Source: Aphis gossypii (Eukaryota > Arthropoda > Insecta > Hemiptera > Aphididae). From it: a stretch of DNA of 64,000 nucleotides. The DNA lies in assembly GCF_020184175.1 (NCBI RefSeq), contig NC_065530.1, positions 62,597,260 to 62,661,259 on the forward strand, read 5' to 3'. Below, piece by piece: positions 27,504 through 40,077 of the stretch. A program made the translations under genes and the position numbers. Each line of letters starts with the position of its first letter. Position 1 is the first letter of the stretch. The notes beneath the pieces were generated by a model that was not told where the DNA came from, ran no database searches, and was given only the letters and a program-made list of their open reading frames with translations.

Positions 27504-30500
27504 GTGAGTTATTATTATTATTATTTTGAGTATTTTTTTTTCCTCTCGTTCTTTTCATTCAACCGCCCTCGTCCGTAGGCGTAATTCCGACTACGTTTTC
27601 GTCGAATGTCGTACAACCACCGCCGCCAATGACTCCGCCGCGCTGATAAACAAACTGCATCGGTTATTGTCCACGTCGCACATATAATCCGTATAATATT
27701 GTACTCTTATACGTACGGGGGAGACCCACTTTCTTCGGTCCGTTCAGCATGACACAAAGAACCATATCACTTTTCTCTCGCCTACTATATTATAAATAAC
27801 AATAATAATAATAAAAAAAAAATATGTATATATACATTTTTCGACCGTGTACATAATTGCCGCTCATTGTGCGGACCTTTGAACCGATATAATATACGTG
27901 CTCGTTTCTTTGATAAAAACGACCCACTTGTACCTATTTCATTTTTTCGATATCCACCACAATGGGTCTGGCTGTCTTAGCGGTCGAAACGGATCTGCAG
28001 CGCACCGCGTATAAAATATAATATATCGTTTATTTCTTAAAATCTCCATTGATGAATAGAAGTGGTGTTCGCTGTAGTATAATGGTACCTACTTTATATA
28101 AGTACACGCGTGTATTTATATATTATATATACAGAGCATGTATGTATAACATATATGGTTTCGCCATCGCTCCAATTTAAACAATATAATATAATTAATT
28201 ATCATTAAAACACCGCCGCGTGCTCGCCAAACTATCGTAGTTGTATACGACTTTATATAGGTGTGAATGACACCGATCGCCGCGGCCAAAACCACACCCA
28301 AAACCGATACGATAAATCGCACTAGACTGGCTGCATTTATAATACACTTATGCACACACACACAGATACTACTACTAATAATAATATATAATACGTGTAG
28401 TTCCTACGACCTACCTATGTAACGGCTTTGTACGGGGGCTAAATGTGCCAAGGAGAGACACACCGGTGCGCGTACCGGTCCAGTGAAATGGTAGAATGAC
28501 CATATTGGTCTTGTGCCCCCGCGCATGTTTCACCACTTTGCAATTCATATCTGCGAAGAGGCGTTGAGATTAGATTGCAGCGCGATTATGCTTATAATTT
28601 TAATGAATTAGCGATTTTTTAAAAAATTACACTTTTCAAACACTTTTTTGCTCGATTAAAAAACGATTTGTAATCCTATTTTGTGTTTGCCGATACGAGA
28701 TAGCATGCTTGCGGGTTTATATATTATACTACTTAAACGTTTATTGTATTATGATAATATTATTATATTGTTCACTTTAATATGTGTATATTATTATCTA
28801 CATAAATGCCGTATAAGGTATTATACTTTTAAAAGTTATACAATACGTTAAACTTGCGCTGACAACTACATTTTTCGTCGACATAAACGCTATCGTTAGT
28901 GTAGTAGTTTTATATATAAATACCTACGAAATATTATAATATTTTTTTAATTGAAATATGTTATTCATGTTCCTCCCGATTTATTTTTATCAACACTACG
29001 AAATCATCAGGAAAACCGTAAAATATTTTCAATATTATATTACTTGTGTAGTTGTGTTCAACTACGTACAGACTATAAGTCATAATATATACAGCATTAC
29101 ACATAATATAACATAACAAACTCGCGTGCTATTATAATCTTCGTTTATAATATTTATCTTCTTATGTGAAATATCTATGACAAACGGTGTTAGTATCTCA
29201 CGTATGTGTTTGTTTTACTTATTATTATTTGCATACAATGAATTGCATGCATAAAAAACGTAAAATATCAAATGCGTGTGTTGTTGTAGTAATAAAACTC
29301 GAACGTAATTGTGGGCTTGTCGCGACGTGCTCCAATTTCTATTTCTACTTTAAACGAAAATTGTATAAATGTATAATAGCAATATAAATAGGTACCTATG
29401 TTTGTTTTAAATGCAACGCGTACGCGGTATGAATGAAAACTTATCAACACAGGTTATTGTAGTTGATATCCTTTTCGGCAATATGCCTGTCGGCTTTTAT
29501 AGTTAACTTAAAAAATCGTCAAGCGGGCACCCGTACTGTATAATATTATTATTTATTACAGTCTATTAATCGTATCATTTACACTTTTGAATCGCTTTAA
29601 CAACATTTATGCATCTACATATGAAAGTTTGCTCCTGGCAATATATTATGTACCTATCCATATAGATATACTGCACTATTTAACGCAATCATAACAATTG
29701 CGATTGAGCTGCGTTCATTTTAATTTCACTGCTAATTAAATTCGTATTGAATAAAAAAAACCGATGTCATTGTTTACATTATAAATCCAATATCCTGTTT
29801 GGAACAAAAATGCAATACAATATATACTGCAAATACATGTAGTTATTTTATTATTTATATTTATATATTTAATTTACAGACTGTAAAACGTATTCACGAA
29901 CAAAGCGATTTAGAACGAATTCAAGATGTTTTCCCAAACGATTTTCTCAGATTGTACGACAAAGAAGCCCTCACTATGGTAAGTTTAACAATTTATGCAA
30001 TACCGACGATCTAAACAAGATATTATATTATATATACTTCTTAAAACAATGACACTTTTGTCAACAACTTTCTATTTGCTGTTTAATATTTAAACTAATG
30101 ACGTTATCAATTTTATAATTGTGTAATGTTTGTATTTGATAAGACATTTTTACTACTGTCATGGATGTATGCATTATTTTACTTAATATTTTTATTTGAA
30201 TTTTTTTTTTTAGTCTACTTAGATAGATAGTTATAATGTTTTTTTCTGTTGTTTAGAAGATGAAAGGATTAATTCGGAAGAGAGGAGGAACCGGTACAGC
30301 AGCTCTACGGAGAGCTCTATCGTCGAAATCTCTGCGATCAGAGTCGCCTCCTTCGACTCCCAACAAAATCCAAAACGATAGCCCGAGGAAGTTCATAATG
30401 GAAACTCCCGTCCAATTCGTCAATGTAAATAATAGCAATTATTAAAATATCAAACATAATGATATGTACTATATATTATATTATTTATATACTTATAATA

Positions 30501-33500
30501 TTATAATATATATACACACACACACACACACATGATGTAATACTAAATAATTTTCTTTTAATGTGAATTGGTATAGGGTGTGCACTGTCAGGAACGTCAT
30601 TTATTTTTATTCAACGACCTCTTGTTGGTGGCCAAAGCGAAATCCGGTAGTAACTTTAAACTTAAGGACAAGGTCAGGATATCGGAGATTTGGCTTAACG
30701 AATCACCGGCGGTAATCGATGAAGTTGCTGAAATTCCAAAGTCTTCGGACACGTCTTTCGTCATCGGATGGCCGACCACCAACTATGTGGCAGTGTTTAG
30801 GTTAGTACCTATTTTTGTATGCATCATATTATAGCTGATCTCTTCGTCGGGTGTCCACAATTCTTTTACTGTTGTGTTTACTTGGGATGTGGTCCCTCAG
30901 CGGGGGACGTACTCAGCTCTTTATCATTAGTGCTAGAGGGTCTTTGAACCGACAACATGGAACAACAGCGGTCCAAAATATATGTAATCTGTTCTCTTTT
31001 ATAAGCACATCGACATATAATAGTCATAATAATAATAATAATATATGCTCATCACTAGAACTCACTGGGACAAACGGTATTGTATATCGGAAAAGGAGGT
31101 TCGCTAACGGTATACATACATAATATACTAAAGTGTATACACTGGTATAGGTTGCCGACATAAACGCAGCTCTTAATTAGACAAAAAAACGGCCTATTGT
31201 TATACCCACGGGTATGTATTATTGTATGCCTATAGCTATACGATCATTATACGATGAACAATAATTTTTATTATTAAATTGTGTATGGGTCACGGATGAC
31301 GTCATAATAAAATATCAAGTACAACTATACATCCATAGTATTACACTATTAGTATATATACTATAGTACATACACGTAAATTATACTTAATACGATGTAC
31401 ATGCGATAGTAAATTCAATAATATGTTACGGTATATAAATTCCATATTAACTATCAATTTAAATATCGTTTTTAACAATATAAAACAGTTGATTGCTGTG
31501 TATAGGTATCAGGTATGAGGTCTTAGTTAAAGTTCTATCTCTACACTTCCATCGAACATCATTGGTTATCGTTGGATAGGGATGGAAAGATTTCTATACA
31601 ATAATTGTTTTACAATAATATACCTCATTGCTATTATAGGTATACCTAATGTAACTACTGTTATAAATATCTGGTTGTTTATCAAGAATAACCTATCCGG
31701 CTATCTAACCAAATCAAGAGTTAAAGCAGTTTCGTGTTATTTTCAAATTAAATCGTAAAAAATTAAGTCGTAATTAAGATCTGATTACAAAACAAAATCT
31801 AATTTTATTCTTAAAAATTAATTTCCAACAGCGTACCTTAACTCGGCAGAATCAACAACAACAAAATATTAACACATAATAATATTGTATTATCGCTCGT
31901 GTCGTTTGCATTTCTTGCGTGTTTTACTTGTTAAGGTCGCGTCCTTGAATATTTGGTCACAATATATAACAATAATGATATATAATTATGTGAAATTTTC
32001 ACAGGGAACAAGAGTAACTATAGGTATAAGGTATAACTTTGACGAAGGTGTAAGTACATCACTATTACATGTTTTTTTTTTAATTATTCAAAATAATATT
32101 AACAGGAAACAAATAAAAATAATTGTTGTAATTATTTTATTGTTTAGAAACTTTCATCGCGTTAATAAACTTTAACATTTTCCAACCGCGCATACTTAAA
32201 ATATATTTACAAGCATAATTATTTACTATTTATATTATGTGTGTATGAGGTAGATGTAATATTTGTTTTCATAGTTGGGCCGCCGATACATTGATAAGCT
32301 TACAGTGTATATTATAGGTACCTATTATATATTCTTATCTCATGCAGTATCATATATTAAAAAAAAAAAAATAATAATAATTTTCTACGACCGTGGGAAA
32401 TCAATATCGTGTTATGGACGTTGTCGTCGATACGGAACTAAAATTACTGTTTGCTCGAACGAGTTAAAAGCGGTCATTTGTCACTTTAACTCGCCCGAGC
32501 TTAACGCGCGTTACGCCGGCCCCCCCACTTCTAAAAATAATTAATATTTTACTATATATAATTAGTACGTAATTTGTATGAATTTGTACGACCATTTTTG
32601 AAATTTGTACGCAAATCGTTCTACGAGAAAAATCCATTTTTGAGTTGGGGGGCTGGGGTAACGTTATTCCAGCCCCCCGCAACCGCTTAAACACTGTTTA
32701 TAGCAACTTTAAGTATACCAATAATTAGTACGTAATTTGTATGAATTTGTACGACCATTTTTGAAATTTGTACGCAAATCGTTCTACGAGAAAAATCCAT
32801 TTTTGAGTTGGGGGGCTGGGGTAACGTTATTCCAGCCCCCCGCAACCGCTTAAACACTGTTTATAGCAACTTTAAGTATACCAATAATTAGTACGTAATT
32901 TGTATGAATTTGTACGACCATTTTTGAAATTTGTACGCAAATCGTTCTACGAGAGAAAAATCCATTTTTGAGTTGGGGGGCTGGGGTAACGTTATTCCAG
33001 CCCCCCGCAACCGTTTAAACACTGTTTATAGCAACTTTAAGTATACCAATAATTAGTACGTAATTTGTATGAATTTGTACGACCATTTTTGAAATTTGTA
33101 CGCAAATCGTTCTACGAGAAAAATCCATTTTTGAGTCGGGGGGCTGGGGTAACGTTATTCCAAAAACAGAATATAAAAAATTTAAATATGCAAATAATTA
33201 TAAATGTATTCACTTATCAATATGTTTGTAAAATAATTTATAAAATTAATATAATATTATTATAATAATTATAATAATATAATAATATTATAAATAATAT
33301 AAAAAATTTAAATATGCAAATAATTATAAATGTATTCACTTATCAATATGTTTGTAAAATAATTATAAATTAATATAATATTATTATAATAATATAATAA
33401 TATTATTAATAATATAAAAAATTTAAATATGCAAATAATTATAAATGTATTCACTTATCAATATGTTTGTAAAATAATTTATAAATTTAGCATCTTGCTA

Positions 33501-36500
33501 AATAGTAAAAAGACAGTTGTATATAGTTTGATAATATTTTGTCACATCATGTTACCTAGGTATTCACTATTTTTAATTTTTGTATCACTTGTTTTTTTAG
33601 ATATTTATAACTATGAAACTATGAATTAATTATTGTTGTAATTATTTGTTTTTATTGTCACTATTTTTATGTTTGTTTTTAAATTCTTATTATTTCTCAA
33701 AACATGGTTCTTCTGAAAATCATCATTTAACACATTATTTACATTATTTTATATTCAATACTATATATTATTTAGTAATAATGTGCAATTAGATATGAAG
33801 GTACTAATATACTATACTTCTTTGATATTACAGTATGAAAGGGAAATTAATATTTCAAAGAAAACACCAAATTTTTAATATGGAAAGGACAGTAGTATGA
33901 AAATAATAACTATGTAACAAATATATTTATTATTTACTCTCTTTATTGTAATTATAGACATACTTGATAATATTTATAGTAGGTAGTCAATTTTTTAATA
34001 TTATTATTTTGGATTAAATAGTGTATAACAATAATTCACACGATACTTTTGTCGTTTCTTTTACCGGTATTGGCTTTTTTTTAAGGTCATCAAATAACTC
34101 CCAATTTTTGCCGCATCTTTTTATGTAAGCTGTGTAATGTCCTACTGTATTCCGAAGTAAACTTCTCCCTCTACGAAAATGTATCACTCCTCGTAGTTCA
34201 TATGATATGGAGTTCATATTTAAAACTTGAGGAATATCACACAGCTTTATATCCATTGTACACCTGCATCATTGCTGTGTTCAATATTTTCACCTAAATA
34301 AGTAACAGAAAAATTGTATTAATATGTATCCAAATATTTTAAATGATAATCATACCTTTCCAAAAGATTATTTCAATGAGAATGTGCACTGGCGATATTG
34401 TAGGCTCTATAGTTTGCAATCCATTACAGCGTGTTGATTCAGGGCTTTTAGATTGTACACATACCAATTTTTCCGTACGGATGCGATCAATTAGAAATTC
34501 TTGTAGTTCCTGTAATTGACCATCTTTTGTTTGGTATGTTATATAACTTACTGATCGTTGATATGGATGGTGTTTTTCACATTCCTTATTTGAACAATTG
34601 ATTGTCTCAATAACTGAAGGAAACTCAACCAACATTGCTTTTATAACTTCCGCGGCTGTTGTATCACAGATAAGAAGTAAAACATCATTTGTAGGATCTC
34701 TAATTTTGGGTTTAATCGATCAGCTATCAATTCAGCTCTTTGTGTATAAGTGTTTGATGAAATTCCATTTTTCAACATTTTTGATATAAATTCTATAAAT
34801 ACTGTATTTTTCTGTAGTAATTCATTAGAAAAAATTGTGCTATCGCAAAATGCCACCATAATCAATGATACTACAGCATCGAATGCACACGTATTGCTTA
34901 AAATAATTGCGCCATCAATATTTGTAATTTTAAGGCTTTTTAATTCATCCGCACGAGATCCATTTTTGAGTAAAGGGAGCGTTTTTATATGTTTTCTAGC
35001 ATTCATATCAAGATGGCGTAAATGTGGGTTAGGAAGAAGATAAGAATTACTCTTAAGCTTTTTTTTTGTTTTCTTATTCCATGTTTCCGTTGCATTATTT
35101 TCATTTAGATCGACATTCCTAACTTCTGAACAATTTTTACATATCCGTAAAGTTTCATCTCCTTCGATATGTAAAGAACAACTTGGAATAGCATGAACTG
35201 GTGTTTTACACATTGTGCATTTATGAGCACCATTAATTGATGGCAAAGATCCAGCGGAACACAAAGGACACTTGTAAACGTCTTCTTCTATGTCATTGTT
35301 ATCTGGAATGATATTATCCTGCTCATTTATGAATAGATTATCTGAGTTTTCACTAATGGATCTACATTTTTGTCCAGCTTTTAAAAGTGATGATCCACGA
35401 AGTGATTTTATGTGATGTTCAAGAAAGGAATCTATACTCATTGGCAAATCTATGTGATTCATGGTAACATTTTTGAGTTTCTGGAAACTCGATTCAACTG
35501 CTGCAGAGCTTGAAGTTTCTTCGCCAAAACCGAATATGGGAACCATAATTGCTGACCACAGTGGCAGTAATTTTGTACATTTTATTATATATGGTATTAA
35601 AGAAGGTAAATACATAGGGTTGATTCCTAATCCTTCTTGAACCAGGGACTTACTTTTTTCATATATTTTTTCTGTCCAGGATTTAAATGGATTTTCTTTA
35701 TTTAAACCTTCAATTTGACGCTCATATTCTTCTTCCAACACTTTGCGAGCATCATTTTCAGACTCAATAAAAGCCATGATTTCATCAAATTTATCTTTAA
35801 ATGTTACAAATCCAGTTGTCGTAGCTGATATTAGGACATTATAATGTTTTTCACAAGAGGTTTCAAGCCCAGTTTCTTTGTCAATACCATTGGTTTCGTT
35901 TATTAAAACAACAAAAAGTGACAATAGGAGAGTGTGTACGTCCTCTAATGTTTGGCTCTTCACTATGAGTCCAATTGTTCGCAATATTAGCTCTCTTATT
36001 CTAGGAGGTGCTAATTTTAGTGGTGGCCATTTACTTGCTAATCTGATAAAATGGGCTACGTCAATCCTAATGAAACATTTAGGTACCCAGTGGGAGTTAT
36101 TAGGGATTTGATCTGTTAATAAATCTCCACATACTTGAATATAGTTTTGCAATGACGAATATTGCGTAAAACATTGAGTAATAGCCGAAAGTAATGCCAA
36201 AGACTGATCGCATACTGTCTGTCGAGGTTGTGGGATATTACAACTTAACCATTTCGCTAACCAATTGAAGATGGATACAGTGGTATGCCTTTCAGTTAAC
36301 ATATTGTTAACGTCGTACTTTGCTCGTTACTTCATCATATATATAGCTTCATATAAGAAAATTGATCGGGTCTTTTCTAAATTGAATTTATAAAAGTTTT
36401 TTATAATAGAACCTGTAGCATCTACTATTAGTTTTGGATAGGGATTACTACTACAATATTTTCTATACATGTGAATTTGTTCTCCGCTATGATAATGAAT

Positions 36501-39500
36501 AAAAAACGGATGACTCCCCATGTCATGTAAGATGTTTTTATAATCATTTTCCGATTTCATTATAACCAAAGATGTAATTGTATCATTATGTCGTTTTGTA
36601 GAAGCAATTTTTCTTGATTTTAATGCTCGTAATGTATTTCCAGAAGGTATAATTGGTGGATCTGGATCTCCTAACGATAACAAAAATATATATAGACGGT
36701 ATTGAAATACTCGTTGTACAAAAACCAGAATATCAATAGTAGTATGAAACATTAACAATGTACGTTTTTATTTTACATTCCGAGCGGATAGCTACAAAAG
36801 TACATAGTATATAGTACAAAAGTTATTTTTTTTGAAATATGAATAAAAACAATTTGGCTCTCCAAAAAATCTTGAAAATTTAATACAAGGTTACTTATGA
36901 GTTGTTCTTAGTGTAGTTGAAAAAAATCAAAAATCGTTAGTCACAATTTTTTTTTTATAAGCGTTAATAATTCAAATTATTACGAAATATGCAAAAATCG
37001 CGAAAATATGCAAGTTAAAAATTCATAAAATATTTTCTTTTCATACCTATTGTTAAAAAAAAATTCGCTGGGACAAAATACTTGAAAATTTAATAGATGA
37101 TTCCACATGAGTTGTTCTTACTGTCATTCAAAAATTATAAAAAAACATAGGTACAATTTTTTTTTATTAATGTTTGAAGTGCATTTTTTCGATTAAATCG
37201 ACAATTGAATAACCGATAAAATCGACAATTCATTAACCGATTAAATCGACCGATTAATTATCATTCGATTAATCGATTTTTTTTAAATAAGTAAAAATTA
37301 ATCGATTAATTAAAATAATTGAGCAGCCCTAAAGTTTACTATTCAAAAAAATATTAATTCTATTAACTAATTAAACTCAATTCAATTCTATAACATATAA
37401 AAACAAATGTAGATTTTGAAAAAAAATAATTTGGGTGTATTATTACTATGTTTATAAATTATCATCATTTATCAGAGAATTTACCTTAGGTACATCAACA
37501 ATATCAAAACATTCAATTTTAGTTTTGAATGAAAACGGTAAATGTTTTTATCAATAGTGTTTATCAGTTAATAAATATGATAACAAGGAATTAATCCACG
37601 TGATAACAACAGTTGTATTTATTATTTTTATTTTTTTACGGCAGAATAATAAGATATACTTTACCCGCTATTACCACTTTGTACACATTTCCCCTATTTA
37701 TGATTCATAGATTTTCCTTATAATGGAAAATTATTGAGTAGCATCTTATGGTTTTTTTTCTTATAGATTTAAATTAAAAATCAGAAAAATTGGTTATTTT
37801 TCGAAAATTTTAAATTAATTAATTCTAAAAAATTCTTAATTCTTAATTCTAAATTTAAAATTATTTAATAAAAAATAATATAATATACATGAAGCACGAG
37901 CGTCTACATTCTACAAATTATATATATTATTAAAAAATATTGATTATAACAAAATATATTTCATATTTCAGATCTTTTTGTTATACTCTACAATAATATA
38001 TCTATATATAATATTATTTACAAATATTTGTGATGCAATTATAAAGCTATGTTATATCAGTCGATTTTTTAATTTACATTTTTCTTATTAATTTTTTTTT
38101 TTTTATTATTCAATTGATATTTATATCATAAAAAAAAATATTGAGCAGTTGTACTTATTTTAAGAGAATAAAAGAAAGGTACAGTACTTCAAAAATAATT
38201 TTTTAAATAAAATGTGAAGATACAAAAAATGAAATGACAATAATTACCTATATTCATCAGGCGCACTGCTTCATTCTCTCTGTATGTTTCACAGGAAATT
38301 TTATCGTCAACTATTGACATCAATGCTTTATCTATAGCAGGGCCTATTAATCGACGTTTTTTTAACTTCCTGTGTTCTAGTTCAAAGTTTCCAGAAAACG
38401 TACATTGCATAATAACCCTTGATATGATGAAAATGTATTTAATGAAATAAGTAATTGTTCAATAGAAATATTTAAAATAAAAAACTACCTTGAATTTTCA
38501 GATGGTTTGTCTGAAACAATTCCTTTAAAAATTGATCTACATACGGAACATCTACCATCTACAGTTATATAATAATTTCCAAATTCATATACTTTTGCTC
38601 TTTTGAACGCTATACAACAAGGTAATTTCGTATGTTCCCAAAAAAATTCTGCTAGTAAAGATGTCCATGATCCTTTCGGAAGAATATAGTAGGATCGAGT
38701 ACTATTTTTTTTATTCATACGATCATTCATCTTGTAAACTACTTCCTGGGGCTGTATCTGTTTCCATTCGTCGGTTGAAAAAGTAAATGTAAAACATTTA
38801 GTTGGTAATTTATTTAGTGTATCATCACTGCTATAATCACTAGATTCATCTGCAATAATATTAATTTTAAAATAAGTGATGTAATTTAAATTTAAAACGC
38901 CTACCTATTAAGTTTGAATCATCCCGTTCATTGAAGCTTTCCATATTGACATTTTTCGAAATACTGTGAAAGTCAAATGTTTGCTCTTTTTGAAAACCTA
39001 AAGCTGCTTTCACGTTATGACGATCGCGATGCACGAACACATGTATAGCATTCTTACTAACGACGCCATTTAGATAAACACTTATATCGTGCCAAATTTC
39101 ATTTGATGCCACAACAATTTCTAATGAAACAAAAAAAGCAATATAGATCCAGTTATAAAAAAGCGGGCAAGTGAGTGCCGCTCTGCTGTACATTAGGTGC
39201 CGTATGGATCATTAATATATTATAGGAGTGTTAAATTTGAATCCAATGATAGTTATCATTGTATACGAAAAACGATTCTGAACGAAGATGATTTGTCAGC
39301 CTAGGATATAATTTCTAGTGGTTGGTGAAAAAGGTGGTTTATGTTTTAATGGCCTGAATACAACAAAATTTAAGTTCTTTTATAATAATTGTAAGCTAAA
39401 CTTATGAAAAACCTTGTATTAAATTTTCAACTCTTAGCTACTTATACAATAATTTTTATGAAATAAACCTACAAAATAATTTGCAAGTATTCATAGTTTT

Positions 39501-40038
39501 GACGAATTTTTGTCAATATTTGAACTTAAAATGCTAATAAAAAAAAAAAATTGTTCCTATGTATTCTTATAATTTTTAATCACTATAAGAATAACATATG
39601 AGGAACTTTGTATTAAATTTTCAAGTATTTTGATAGGGCCAAAAAAATTTTATCGACACTTCAAAAATATTTTTTCAGAAAAATTGAAAATTTCAGTTGT
39701 CTATAAATAACTCAAAAAAAGTCAAAATTTTTTGAAAATTTAACTTTATACAGATACCACTGACATTAACATTTGGTGAAAATTTCAAGTATTTTCAGTG
39801 ATTAGTTTTTGAATTACAACCATAAAAAAAAATCGATTTGGTCGAAAACTGGTTTTGCGTAAAAATTGCCGTTTTTCCGTCATTTTTTTTTTGTTTTTCT
39901 CGATTTTTTTGAAAACTGTTGGAAAATGTTAACTTTTTACCTCTATAATGCACCAAGGATATTCACTTTTACATCGGAAACCACCCCCATAGTTTGAAAT
40001 TGGAGCATTATTTCGACTAGTTATGCTGTACACAGACA

Positions 40039-40077
<39 letters not shown>

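Noticed and set aside
32464..33265. Frames inside the transposon arms (SRGAGVTLFQK-type peptides), repeated at 42239-42893
   Set aside because: They translate the 163-bp minisatellite units and differ only by repeat position. They are not genes.
34750..36111. Plus-strand frames across the transposase exon
   Set aside because: Antisense shadows of the minus-strand transposase, whose catalytic motifs define the coding strand.
36302..36345. The in-frame TAA read as a short intron
   Set aside because: The frame is identical before and after the stop and no intron of workable length fits, so a nonsense change is simpler.
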